Below are positions 1 through 7,936 of a stretch of 32,791 nt of DNA, one piece after another. A program made the position numbers and the translations under genes. This stretch comes from an uncultured Bacilli bacterium. GTDB lineage: Bacteria; Bacillota_I; Bacilli_A; RF39; UBA660. The stretch lies in NCBI GenBank assembly GCA_910584305.1, contig CAJTZW010000015.1, forward strand, positions 1-32,791. The letters are read 5' to 3'. The first letter of the stretch is position 1; each line of letters opens with the position of its first letter. The notes under the pieces were generated by a model that was not told the DNA's origin, searched no databases, and worked only from the letters and a program-made list of their open reading frames with translations.

Positions 1-2
1 CA

Positions 3-236
3 GCAACAGAGCGAGGAATGAAACGGGGAATGAAGCAGGGAATGAAGCAGGGAATCAAGCAAGGTATTGAACAAGGTATTGAGAAAGGTATTGAGAAAGG
101 TATTAAACAAGGTATCGAGAAAGGAATTGAAGAGGGGATTCTTCAAACTGCTAAGAATTTAAAAGATATAGGGGCTCCTATAGATGATATTATGAAGGTG
201 ACAGGGCTTTCTAAAAAAGTTATTGATAATTTGTAG
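3..236 (+). CDS. C-terminal tail of Rpn-family nuclease/transposase (5' truncated by window edge)
   Basis: The reading frame is open to the left edge of the window, so this is the 3' end of a longer gene; the ATG at 18 is probably internal. The visible part is dominated by tandem repeats of the form K/E-Q/K-G-I/M (about residues 1-45), followed by a short helical tail ending in a 'TGLSKKVIDNL' segment. This Gly-Ile/Glu-Lys repeat tail is characteristic of the C-terminus of Rpn/PD-(D/E)XK recombination-promoting nucleases (putative transposases, PDDEXK_2 type) in gut Firmicutes. The catalytic domain would lie upstream and is not visible. The assignment rests on the tail alone. Confidence 0.6.
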   Translation, partial: ATERGMKRGMKQGMKQGIKQGIEQGIEKGIEKGIKQGIEKGIEEGILQTAKNLKDIGAPIDDIMKVTGLSKKVIDNL

Positions 237-264
237 CATAGGTTTATAACTATGTCTTTTTGTT
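237..264 (+). terminator. Intrinsic terminator after the Rpn-like gene
   Basis: CATAG (237-241) pairs with CTATG (250-254) around an 8-nt loop and is followed by a T-rich run. The stem is short, so this is a moderate call. It begins directly after the stop codon. Confidence 0.45.
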
Positions 265-268
265 TGTA

Positions 269-298
269 TTGAATTATAAATTTTGATTGTGGTAAAAT
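269..298 (+). promoter_or_regulatory. Probable sigma-A promoter of gpmI fusion gene
   Basis: TTGAAT (269-274) and TAAAAT (293-298) are separated by 18 nt. A strong ribosome binding site, AGGAG at 304-308, lies 8 nt before the ATG at 317. Confidence 0.45.
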
Positions 299-316
299 AT
301 AGTAGGAGATGATTCT

Positions 317-3109
317 ATGAAGCCAGTTGTTTTATGTATTATGGATGGTGTAGGGCAAAGAGAAGAATGTCATGGAAATGCTGTTCTTGCTGCGCATACT
401 CCTAATTTAGATATGTTAAAACAGAAATATGGATTTTCTAGGTTAGAGGCAAGTGGATCTATGGTTGGACTTCCTGAAGGACAGATGGGTAATAGTGAAG
501 TGGGGCATATGAATATTGGAGCAGGAAGGGTTATATATCAACCACTAGAACTGATAAATCATAGTATTCAGGATAAAACTTTTTTTCAAAATGAAGAGAT
601 TTTACAGGTAATGAAACATGTAAAACAAGAGCATTCCAAGCTACATATTATGGGATTACTGAGTGATGGGGGTGTACATTCTCATATCAATCATTTATTA
701 GCTCTTTTAGATATGTGTAAACAAAATGATATAAAAGACGTTTATCTTCATTTATGTACAGATGGTAGGGATGTAGATCCGAAAAGTGCTAGTGCGTATA
801 TATCAAAAGTAGAGGAAAAACTACATGAAATTGGTATTGGAAGGATTGCTACCATTGGTGGACGGTATTATACAATGGACCGAGATAATAATTATGATAG
901 ATTAGAAAAAGGGTATGACGCAATTGTTAAGGGAATTGGCCCCAAATATACTTCTACTCAGGAGTTTATTGATGAAAACTATAAGAAAGGTATTACTGAT
1001 GAATTTTTTATTCCTTCCATTTTTGATGAAAATGGCACTATAGAGGACAATGATGGATTTATTACTTACAATTTTCGAAAAGATCGTTTACGTGAGTTAT
1101 TGACTGCTTTAACGAATCCAGATTTCCATGATATGGATGTCATTCATTTTTCTAATGTAAAAGTACTTACAATGTTACCAGTTGTAGAGTCAGTTATTGC
1201 TCCGCATGCATTTGATGATGCAAATCCTACTAATATTTTAGGATCATGCTTGGAACAAAATGGGTTATCGCAACTACGAATTGCTGAAACAGAGAAATAT
1301 GCACATGTTACCTTTTTCTTTGATGGAGGGAAGGAAGTAGATTATGAACATGAAAAGAAAATATTAATCCCCTCCCCTAAAGTGGCAACTTATGATCTAA
1401 AGCCAGAGATGAGTGCATATGAAATTACAGATGCATTATTACAAGAATTGGATAAAAATATATTTGATATGGTTATTTTAAATTTTGCTAATGGAGATAT
1501 GGTAGGTCATACAGGTGTTTTTGATGCTACTGTGAAGGCTGTTGAAGTGGTCGATGAATGTGTGGGGAAGATTTATCATAAGGTAGAGAGTCTTGGAGGA
1601 GTAATGGTTATTACTGCAGACCATGGAAATAGTGATTATATGTTGGATGCTAATGACAATGTAGTTACGAGTCATTCTACCAGTTTGGTTCCATTCATTG
1701 TAACAAAAAAGGGTCTTACATTAAAAGATGGGAAACTAGGAGATATCGCTCCTACGATTTTAACTTTACTAGGGGTGTCTGTTCCGAAGGAAATGACAGG
1801 GGATGTTTTGATTGTTTCCAGGAACGAAAGGAGAATGATATTTTTACAAAGATTATTTTTAATCTTATCTATATTATCTATCATAATTTTCGTTAGTACA
1901 TATTTTTATACAAGGAATGAAAATCCCTCTACATCTGATGTAGGGATAGAAGAGAATTTACAATCGTTCTCTAATATTTTAAAAGCAAAAGCTATTACTG
2001 AAGGGGATGGTTTATATCAAAACGATGACATGTATGTATTTAAAGGAGAAATCGTTTCTAATTATCTAGAATATGACGGATATTTATGGAGAATTGTTTC
2101 TATTGATTCTAATAATCAATTACATTTAATATTAGATGATGTAGTAACGCAACTTGCTTTTGGAGATACAAGTGATTATGAGGTCTCTTATGTAAAAAGG
2201 TGGCTAAATCAAACATTAGATGGTTATAGTGGTGTTTTTGCTAGTACAATAGATGATTCATCTATATTATCTACTTCATGGTGTTTGGATAATACAGATT
2301 GTACGAATGGAAGTAGTGCTCTTACATTTGGATTACTAACAGAAGAGGAATATAATGCTTCTATCTTAGATGGTACATATTTAAATAATGGTATATCATT
2401 TTGGACGATTACAAGAAAGTCTGCCAATAGTTTGTCCTATATTGATAGTACAGGTGTGGTAAAAGAAGCCAATTGTCATATGATGTTAGGAATTCGTCCC
2501 ATGATCGTAATTCGTGGTAACTGGAATACGTTTTTTGGAGATGGTTCAAAAGAAAATCCATATCGATTAGAAGATTCTCTAAAGGTTCACATGGGAACTT
2601 ATCTATCTTATAGCAATTTACTTTGGGAAATTGTGTCTATTTCAGGTAATTCATATCAACTTGTGTTAAGTGAGCCACTTACTATAGATTCTAATAATTT
2701 ATTTTCTTTTTCTAATTCATACAATAAGTTTTTACCTTCAGAGGAGGGTACTCTTGCATATTATTTAAATCATGATTTTTATAATTCATTAGATAAGACT
2801 TATATTTTAGAATCTACTTGGTATACTGGAGAATATACAGCAGAAACAGGGTTTGATTATACGAATATATATAGCGATAGTGTTTTAGCATATGTTGGAC
2901 TTTTACATGTAGGTAGTATGTATGTAAATGATACATATATGATAACGCCTGCATCTGTGGGAAGTGTATATGCTACCAAAGATGAGATGGTAGAGGAACT
3001 TTCTATTGGTGAACCTTTTACAGTAAAACCTAGTATTTTTATTAAAAAGGATATTGTATTAGGGGGTAATGGTACACTAGAAGATCCATATATAATTCAG
3101 GATAGATAG
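317..3109 (+). CDS. gpmI: Cofactor-independent phosphoglycerate mutase fused in frame to a membrane-anchored surface domain
   Basis: Residues 1-506 are a complete 2,3-bisphosphoglycerate-independent phosphoglycerate mutase, which interconverts 3- and 2-phosphoglycerate in glycolysis. It has the metal ligand D10 in 'CIMDGVG', the phosphoserine nucleophile S60 in 'GQMGNSEVGHMNIG', and the C-terminal 'TADHGN' metal motif; about 510 aa is the normal full length. The frame then runs on without a stop into residue M507, a hydrophobic segment (about 510-530) and an extracellular-type region with two related repeats. Each repeat starts near a 'Y..YDGYLWRIVSI'-like motif (about 574 and 757) and ends with a 'G.G..E.PY' motif (about 741-749 and 918-926). 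That second half looks like a separate membrane-anchored protein. The junction ATG (1835-1837) overlaps a TGA in the +1 frame (1836-1838) and follows AAAGGAG, so two overlapping genes joined by a lost stop or 1-nt indel, or a sequence error, are possible. The GpmI part is certain; the fusion is as read. Confidence 0.85.
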   Translation: MKPVVLCIMDGVGQREECHGNAVLAAHTPNLDMLKQKYGFSRLEASGSMVGLPEGQMGNSEVGHMNIGAGRVIYQPLELINHSIQDKTFFQNEEILQVMKHVKQEHSKLHIMGLLSDGGVHSHINHLLALLDMCKQNDIKDVYLHLCTDGRDVDPKSASAYISKVEEKLHEIGIGRIATIGGRYYTMDRDNNYDRLEKGYDAIVKGIGPKYTSTQEFIDENYKKGITDEFFIPSIFDENGTIEDNDGFITYNFRKDRLRELLTALTNPDFHDMDVIHFSNVKVLTMLPVVESVIAPHAFDDANPTNILGSCLEQNGLSQLRIAETEKYAHVTFFFDGGKEVDYEHEKKILIPSPKVATYDLKPEMSAYEITDALLQELDKNIFDMVILNFANGDMVGHTGVFDATVKAVEVVDECVGKIYHKVESLGGVMVITADHGNSDYMLDANDNVVTSHSTSLVPFIVTKKGLTLKDGKLGDIAPTILTLLGVSVPKEMTGDVLIVSRNERRMIFLQRLFLILSILSIIIFVSTYFYTRNENPSTSDVGIEENLQSFSNILKAKAITEGDGLYQNDDMYVFKGEIVSNYLEYDGYLWRIVSIDSNNQLHLILDDVVTQLAFGDTSDYEVSYVKRWLNQTLDGYSGVFASTIDDSSILSTSWCLDNTDCTNGSSALTFGLLTEEEYNASILDGTYLNNGISFWTITRKSANSLSYIDSTGVVKEANCHMMLGIRPMIVIRGNWNTFFGDGSKENPYRLEDSLKVHMGTYLSYSNLLWEIVSISGNSYQLVLSEPLTIDSNNLFSFSNSYNKFLPSEEGTLAYYLNHDFYNSLDKTYILESTWYTGEYTAETGFDYTNIYSDSVLAYVGLLHVGSMYVNDTYMITPASVGSVYATKDEMVEELSIGEPFTVKPSIFIKKDIVLGGNGTLEDPYIIQDR

Positions 3110-3125
3110 TAATGTCTATCCTTTT
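3100..3125 (+). terminator. Intrinsic terminator overlapping the end of the gpmI fusion gene
   Basis: GGATAGA (3100-3106) pairs with TCTATCC (3115-3121), followed by TTTT. The left arm includes the stop-codon region, and the T-run overlaps the -35 box of the next promoter. Confidence 0.65.
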
Positions 3126-3152
3126 GACATTTATAATAAGGCGTGATAAAAT
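3124..3152 (+). promoter_or_regulatory. Consensus sigma-A promoter for the 3179 gene
   Basis: A perfect TTGACA (3124-3129), a 17-nt spacer and TAAAAT (3147-3152). Confidence 0.75.
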
Positions 3153-3178
3153 ACATCATTAAAAGTGAGGTGCTATAG

Positions 3179-3805
3179 ATGCTAACAATGACTAGGGAAG
3201 AATATCTATATGCATGTAGAAATAAATTAATCGTACCTTATGAGTCGGAACTAATTGACTCCCTTAGGGAAATTACCTGTAGAGGCCTTCCTGCATCTAT
3301 TATAGCGTTAAGTTCTTCTGTTCATGAAGGGCAGTGTTATGCTACTGCTATAATTCTGTCAAAGGGAATGAAGAAATTTCATTTAATTCTTGGAAATATA
3401 ATTGAATACCCTATAGATCATGCATACCCAAATCATAGTTGGATAGAGAATATGAATTATGTATATGATCCAATAGATGGGTTTAAATGGAATAAAGATT
3501 TGTATTATAAATATCATAAACCTGAAGTAGTTTGTGAATATGACGAATCGTCTATTTTGAATTATGATGATTACCATAAAATGAGTTCGATATTGTGTTA
3601 TGATAATCACAATATTTCTATTGAGTTTCTTACCCTTATGTTACAGTATATTGAAGTGTTAGAATTAGAAGAAAGTACATTGAATCACCAAATTCTTTTG
3701 GATGAGATTGAGAAGTGTAGGCAGACATATCAAGTAACAGAAAAGTATCCTAGGGAGGTACTGAAAGAATTTGGCCAATATATGAAAATAATGTTATACC
3801 GATAG
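3179..3805 (+). CDS. Hypothetical protein with a Cys-His-Asp (transglutaminase/papain-like) pattern
   Basis: This is a 208-aa soluble protein with no signal peptide or membrane segment, and I do not recognise the family. A Cys in 'EGQCYATA' (C53), a His in 'PNHSWIE' (H86) and an Asp in 'VYDPI' (D97) occur in the order and local setting seen in transglutaminase-like and other papain-fold proteins, where Cys sits at a helix start and His and Asp lie on adjacent strands ('H.W.E...YDP'). A cysteine protease, acyltransferase or transamidase-like activity is therefore inferred, not shown. The second half (about 125-208) is helical and acidic. It has its own consensus promoter and a GAGGTG ribosome binding site; an alternative start is the ATG at 3188. 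It precedes the GGDEF-EAL gene on the same strand with 118 nt between. Confidence 0.7.
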   Translation: MLTMTREEYLYACRNKLIVPYESELIDSLREITCRGLPASIIALSSSVHEGQCYATAIILSKGMKKFHLILGNIIEYPIDHAYPNHSWIENMNYVYDPIDGFKWNKDLYYKYHKPEVVCEYDESSILNYDDYHKMSSILCYDNHNISIEFLTLMLQYIEVLELEESTLNHQILLDEIEKCRQTYQVTEKYPREVLKEFGQYMKIMLYR

Positions 3806-3923
3806 GTAATTTATTTAAAAATGAAGTAAAAGAGGATATAGAAAAATCCGTATCGAATGTTTTAATATTATAATTAATAAAGCTTGTGGTACGATGCCAC
3901 GTGTTATATAAAGGGGGTTATTT

Positions 3924-5162
3924 ATGGAAGTAAAGAGTACTGAGTATATAGATTATTTGACGGGAATTTATAATGAGAAGTATTTAAAGGAGCAATATTA
4001 TCGTTATTTACTTCAGTATCCCAATGCTAATTTTATTATGATTGATTTTAAGAAATTTAAATCAATTAATGATACATTTGGTCATAATGTAGGGGATGAT
4101 TATTTAAAAATTTTTGGCAAGATTTTATTTAATAATTTTCCTGAATCTATTGTAGTTCGTCTTCATGGGGATGAATTTGCCATACTTACTAAGTTTGATG
4201 AGGATAATATTACAGTACGATTTCAGTTGTGTGAATTGAAGATTTCTATGGAAGTTGAAGAAGGAAAATTGCCTCGAGTTTTTAACTTTAATGCTGGGTC
4301 TGCGAAGGCACAATTTGATTTGGAAGAAACTAAAAATGTAGCAGATTTTATGATGTATTCTGCTAAACAAAATAATGTTTCTTTTCAAAAATTTGATCAA
4401 AGTATCTACGATAAAAAATTAAATCAAGATATTTATATCGATTTTATAGATGAAGCAATTCGTAATGATTCATTTTCATATGTTGGCCAGAAATTATTTG
4501 AAAAAGATAAAAATGAAGCTAGTATTTTACAAATATGTACTAAAAGTGAAAATGGAGAACCTATTTTTGATAAAGGTAGATATAATCTTTTGAAAAATAC
4601 TTCTATTTTAACAAAATTTGATATTTATAATGTACAAAATTTATTAGAAAATTTTGTAGTTCCTAACTGTCCAATTATGATTAACATTGATTTTAAATCT
4701 TTACTCCTTACTTCTGAACTTTTGAATTCATTAAAATTGTTAAAAGATATTGTTAAACAGGATTTTACAAACATAATTTTAAGTATTAATTTAAATGGAA
4801 TTACTACTACAAATTACAAAGATATGATTTGTAAAATTAGTGAGTTAATGTCCCTTGGGTTTAAAATATGTTTAGATAAGTATGATTCTCATATTGCAGA
4901 TATAATTTGGGAAGATAGTAATATTAGTTATATAAAGTTAATAAGTAGTTATTGGAAACAGGCTATGGATAATGAAAGAATGAGGCGAATCTTGAAATAT
5001 AGAATAAATATGTTTAATGATATATTAATACAGCCAATTTTTGATTGTGTAACAAATGAAAGAGAATATGATTTTCTATATAATATTTCTTCAGGTAATA
5101 TTCTCTTAGGGGGAGACTATTATGGGGAAGGAGCACAATTTATATTAACTAGAAAACAATAA
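3924..5162 (+). CDS. Degenerate GGDEF-EAL domain protein
   Basis: This is a 412-aa cytoplasmic protein with no membrane segment or sensor domain. Residues about 5-160 form a GGDEF (diguanylate cyclase) domain: 'DYLTGIYN' (10-17), 'MIDFKKFKSINDTFGHNVGD' (39-58), and the signature loop as HGDEF (81-85) in place of GGDEF. Residues about 170-410 follow the order of an EAL (c-di-GMP phosphodiesterase) fold, but the EAL motif itself and the usual acidic metal ligands are not recognisable: 'GFKICLDKYDS' stands where 'G..IALDDFG' is expected, and 'ISYIKL' where 'DFIKID' is expected. By sequence the EAL half is probably inactive and may bind rather than cleave nucleotide. The cyclase half keeps the Asp/Glu of the signature and might be active. 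The ribosome binding site is a strong GGGGG (3912-3917). Confidence 0.8.
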   Translation: MEVKSTEYIDYLTGIYNEKYLKEQYYRYLLQYPNANFIMIDFKKFKSINDTFGHNVGDDYLKIFGKILFNNFPESIVVRLHGDEFAILTKFDEDNITVRFQLCELKISMEVEEGKLPRVFNFNAGSAKAQFDLEETKNVADFMMYSAKQNNVSFQKFDQSIYDKKLNQDIYIDFIDEAIRNDSFSYVGQKLFEKDKNEASILQICTKSENGEPIFDKGRYNLLKNTSILTKFDIYNVQNLLENFVVPNCPIMINIDFKSLLLTSELLNSLKLLKDIVKQDFTNIILSINLNGITTTNYKDMICKISELMSLGFKICLDKYDSHIADIIWEDSNISYIKLISSYWKQAMDNERMRRILKYRINMFNDILIQPIFDCVTNEREYDFLYNISSGNILLGGDYYGEGAQFILTRKQ

Positions 5163-5172
5163 TTATACTATA

Positions 5173-5210
5173 ATAAATAAAGGGAATAGTTGACTATTCT
5201 CTTTATTTAT
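5173..5210. terminator. Bidirectional terminator between convergent genes
   Basis: ATAAATAAAGGGAATAG (5173-5189) pairs over 17 bp (one G-T) with 5194-5210 around a 4-nt loop. It is AT-rich on both flanks, so it can stop both the GGDEF-EAL and the collagen-like transcripts. It overlaps the stop codon of the collagen-like gene. Confidence 0.8.
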
Positions 5211-6114
5211 TAATTATTTCAGCTTTACATAGTGATACGAATGTAGGATTACTGTTGTTATTTCCAACTACTACTACCATACCATATTCACTTCTAAGAA
5301 TTGTTCCTTGTGCTACCGTTTGTCCTCCAGCATTAATATCTACACTAGGTGTGCCTGCAGGTAAATAGGAGCGTATTGCAGCTTCACAATTTGCATCACA
5401 ACCAACTGGTAGTGGTGTTGGTGTTGGTAAATATGTAATAGCATCATTGTATACACTGCTAGTAATAGTGATAGATGCAATTCTACATAGAGAAACTGCC
5501 TCTTCTGGAGTTCCCTGTGCATTTACCAGTTGAAATAAACCAGAGTTAGGATTATTATTTGGACCTGGTAGTAGTGAACCTGCACGACCACTTGTATTGT
5601 TTCCACTTTCCATTGCAATGATTAAGTTATCATTTGGATATAATGTGATAATTTGCTGAATGATATTTCTCATTTGATCGACACAGAAACAACTAGTTGT
5701 TTCTACATTACTACCAGCTGGTCCGGTTGCTCCAGTTGCACCAGTCGGCCCAGTAGGCCCGGTTGCTCCGGTAGGACCAGTTGCTCCAGTAGGCCCGGTT
5801 GCTCCGGTAGGACCAGTTACTCCAGTAGGACCAGTTACTCCAGTAGGACCAGTTGCTCCAGTAGGACCAGTTACTCCAGTAGGTCCAGTAGGTCCAGTTG
5901 CTCCGGTAGGACCAGTTGCTCCAGTTGCCCCAGTTGCTCCGGTAGGCCCAGTAGGTCCAGTTGGCCCGGTTGCCCCAGTTGCACCAGTAGGCCCAGTCGG
6001 ACCACCAGCAGGTCCTGTGGGACCCATAGGCCCTGTTGGACCAATGATGCAACAGGTAGGAGTACATTGCTGATCTTTTTCAATTTTCTTCAGTGCTCTC
6101 TCATAGATATTCAT
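5203..6114 (-). CDS. Collagen-like Gly-X-Thr repeat surface protein
   Basis: This is a 303-aa protein in three parts. The first is a short N-terminal segment (1-24) with a Cys cluster ('QCTPTCC') and no classical signal peptide. The second is a collagen-like region (about 25-136) of 37 Gly-X-Y triplets, nearly all GPT, GAT or GVT, interrupted once by a single extra Gly near residue 37. The third is a C-terminal globular domain of about 165 aa with several Cys. Threonine-rich triplets of this type occur in exosporium and other surface filament proteins of Bacillota (BclA-like) and are often O-glycosylated; the C-terminal domain would then be the trimerising head. Absence of a signal peptide fits spore-surface assembly but no sporulation gene is seen in the window, so the location in the cell is unknown. 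The ribosome binding site is GAGGAGGA just upstream. Similar codons are used throughout, so the DNA is highly repetitive and prone to slippage. Confidence 0.85.
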   Translation of the reverse strand: MNIYERALKKIEKDQQCTPTCCIIGPTGPMGPTGPAGGPTGPTGATGATGPTGPTGPTGATGATGATGPTGATGPTGPTGVTGPTGATGPTGVTGPTGVTGPTGATGPTGATGPTGATGPTGPTGATGATGPAGSNVETTSCFCVDQMRNIIQQIITLYPNDNLIIAMESGNNTSGRAGSLLPGPNNNPNSGLFQLVNAQGTPEEAVSLCRIASITITSSVYNDAITYLPTPTPLPVGCDANCEAAIRSYLPAGTPSVDINAGGQTVAQGTILRSEYGMVVVVGNNNSNPTFVSLCKAEIINK

Positions 6115-6200
6115 AAAACTTCCTCCTCAATATATATTATGCTAGAGATTTTTTAATGAGTAATTGATATATGTAAGTTGTAACTTGGTATATGGAAAGT

Positions 6201-6220
6201 GAAAATTTTTAAAAATTTTC
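6201..6220. repeat. 20-bp perfect palindrome between divergent genes
   Basis: The 10-nt arm GAAAATTTTT is followed immediately by its exact reverse complement. It lies between the collagen-like gene and the dusB promoter. It could be an operator or simply AT-rich sequence. Confidence 0.4.
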
Positions 6221-6262
6221 TTTACTCCTATGTTGGTTTTACTTTGTATAAAGTTAATTTGC

Positions 6263-6291
6263 TTGTTTTTTTTTACTATTTTATATATAAT
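6263..6291 (+). promoter_or_regulatory. Promoter of the dusB-lysS gene run
   Basis: TTGTTT (6263-6268), a 17-nt spacer and a perfect TATAAT (6286-6291). This leaves a leader of about 65 nt before the dusB start. Confidence 0.6.
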
Positions 6292-6362
6292 CTTTTTAGT
6301 AGGGTCTAGTCTTAGAAGAAAAGGAAAACTGCCAAACTTTTTATATTAGAAGGGTGATTGTG

Positions 6363-7349
6363 ATGCGTTTTAAAATTGGTAATGTGGAAATTAAAAATCA
6401 AGTTGTTTTAGCTCCTATGGCTGGAATTTCTAATAGTGCTTATAGACGTATTATTAAAGAAATGGGTTGTGGACTTATATATGCTGAAATGGTAAGTGAT
6501 AAGGCTATTACCTATGGGAATGAAAAGACAATTGATATGTTATATATGGATGAGGCGGAGCGCCCTATTGCACAACAAATATTTGGCTCTGATGTAGATT
6601 CATTTGTAACAGCTGCTAAATATATTTATGAACACATGCACCCAGATATTATTGATATTAATATGGGTTGTCCTGTCCCTAAAGTTGCAGTAAGGGCACA
6701 GGCAGGAAGTGCTCTATTAAAAAGTCCAGATAAGATTTATGAAATTGTATCCAGTGTAGTTAAAAGTGTTCCGATTCCAGTCACTGTTAAAATACGGAGT
6801 GGTTGGGACCAGAATCATATAAATGCTGTAGAGGTTGCTAGAATTTGTGAGCAAGCTGGAGCAAGCGCTATTGCAGTACATCCAAGGACACGAAGTCAAG
6901 GATATAGTGGTGACGCTGATTGGTCGATTATTAAGGAGGTTAAGGAAAATGTGTCTATTCCTGTCATTGGGAATGGGGATATTCGAACCTGTTATGATGC
7001 CAAAAGAATGCTTGATCAAACTGGATGTGATGCAGTAATGATTGGTAGGGGTGTTTTAGGAAATCCATGGCTAATTCGTGATGTTGTGGATTATTTAGAA
7101 GAGGGAAAGGAACCTGTTTTAGTTTCTTTGGAGGAAAAAATTCATATGATGGAACGTCATTTTGAGATGTTATTAGAGCAAAAGAGTGAACATGTAGCTA
7201 TATTGGAAATCCGTAGTCATGCTACCTGGTATTTGAAAGGAATTCCTTTAACTAGTGATTTCAAAAATAAAATATTTAAAATTCAGAGCAGGGAAGAGTT
7301 TATTTCTTGTACCCATCATTTTTTAGAGGAGAGATTGCATGAAAGCTAA
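6363..7349 (+). CDS. dusB: tRNA-dihydrouridine synthase
   Basis: This FMN-dependent enzyme reduces uridine to dihydrouridine in tRNA. It shows the Dus signature elements in order: 'VVLAPMAGISNSAYR' (15-29), 'YAEMVS', 'DINMGCPVPK' with the catalytic Cys103, 'TVKIRSGW', 'AVHPRTRSQGYSG' and the FMN phosphate loop 'IPVIGNGDI'. The length of 328 aa is usual. I chose the ATG at 6363 over the upstream GTG at 6354 because AGAAGGG lies 8 nt before it. It is the first gene of a rightward run and overlaps the next gene by 11 nt. In Bacillus a dusB gene also sits close upstream of lysS. Confidence 0.93.
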   Translation: MRFKIGNVEIKNQVVLAPMAGISNSAYRRIIKEMGCGLIYAEMVSDKAITYGNEKTIDMLYMDEAERPIAQQIFGSDVDSFVTAAKYIYEHMHPDIIDINMGCPVPKVAVRAQAGSALLKSPDKIYEIVSSVVKSVPIPVTVKIRSGWDQNHINAVEVARICEQAGASAIAVHPRTRSQGYSGDADWSIIKEVKENVSIPVIGNGDIRTCYDAKRMLDQTGCDAVMIGRGVLGNPWLIRDVVDYLEEGKEPVLVSLEEKIHMMERHFEMLLEQKSEHVAILEIRSHATWYLKGIPLTSDFKNKIFKIQSREEFISCTHHFLEERLHES

Positions 7350-7929
7350 TGTAAAAAGAAGAGTACTGTGTTACCTACTAGATGTTATGATTGTAATAAG
7401 TATTGGATTTTTATTGTCGGTATTTCTTCCAAAAAGTAATGAATATTTACAAACAAAACAAGAGATTGGTATACTTAGTGAGAATTATTTAAATCATGAG
7501 ATTTCCTTTTCAGAGTATTTTCTATCTTATTCATCTTTGGTTAGAGAGTTAGATAAAGGTAATATGTTGTATCTGTGGGTTTGTTTTGGAATTATGGTTT
7601 TATATTTTATAATTGTTCCTTTATTTTTAGGTGGAAGAACATTTGGGATGTGGTGTGGCAAACTTATTGTTCAGAATAAAGGTTCTTTCCAAAATATTGT
7701 TGACATTGTATTGATACGTAGCTCTGTGAGTTATGGGGTTCTATATTTTTTGTTTGAATTAATGCTTATTTTTCTAATTTCTGGTGAATTGTATTTTATT
7801 TTACTTACAATTTTGGCAATTCTCCAAATTTTAGTAGTAATTTGTAGTCTTTTTATGATAAAATATAGAGATGATAAACGTAGTTTAGCGGATATATTAA
7901 GTCATAGTAATATATTAATAGAAAGTTAG
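7339..7929 (+). CDS. RDD-family membrane protein
   Basis: This is a 196-aa integral membrane protein with about four hydrophobic segments (near 10-30, 78-97, 127-150 and 153-174). It carries RDD-like features: an N-terminal 'RRVLCYLLDVMIV' with Arg and a membrane-proximal Asp, the 'GGRTFGMWCGKLIV' loop and a C-terminal 'SLADILSHSNIL'. The biochemical role of RDD proteins is not settled; some are linked to ion or substrate transport. It overlaps dusB by 11 nt and ends 7 nt before lysS, so the three genes are translationally linked. The ribosome binding site GAGGAGAG lies within dusB. Confidence 0.75.
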   Translation: MKANVKRRVLCYLLDVMIVISIGFLLSVFLPKSNEYLQTKQEIGILSENYLNHEISFSEYFLSYSSLVRELDKGNMLYLWVCFGIMVLYFIIVPLFLGGRTFGMWCGKLIVQNKGSFQNIVDIVLIRSSVSYGVLYFLFELMLIFLISGELYFILLTILAILQILVVICSLFMIKYRDDKRSLADILSHSNILIES

Positions 7930-7936
7930 GTGGAGT

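Noticed and set aside
3840..3923. Possible c-di-GMP riboswitch ahead of the GGDEF-EAL gene
   Set aside because: Only a small GTGG/CCAC hairpin (3886-3900) is present; none of the conserved GEMM sequence blocks are seen.
5701..6050. Regular short repeats that could suggest a CRISPR array
   Set aside because: The repeats are 9-nt in-frame Gly-X-Y codons with no spacers and lie inside a coding gene.
6133..6141. Minus-strand CATAATATA resembling a sigma-K/E -10 box upstream of the collagen-like gene
   Set aside because: It would start transcription at about 6126, inside the Shine-Dalgarno, and no matching -35 element is visible.
5653..6156. Long plus-strand Ser/Arg-rich frame opposite the collagen-like gene (and other frames across 5711-6083)
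   Set aside because: These are shadows of the GPT/GAT repeat codons read antisense or out of frame; no ribosome binding site and biased low-complexity composition.
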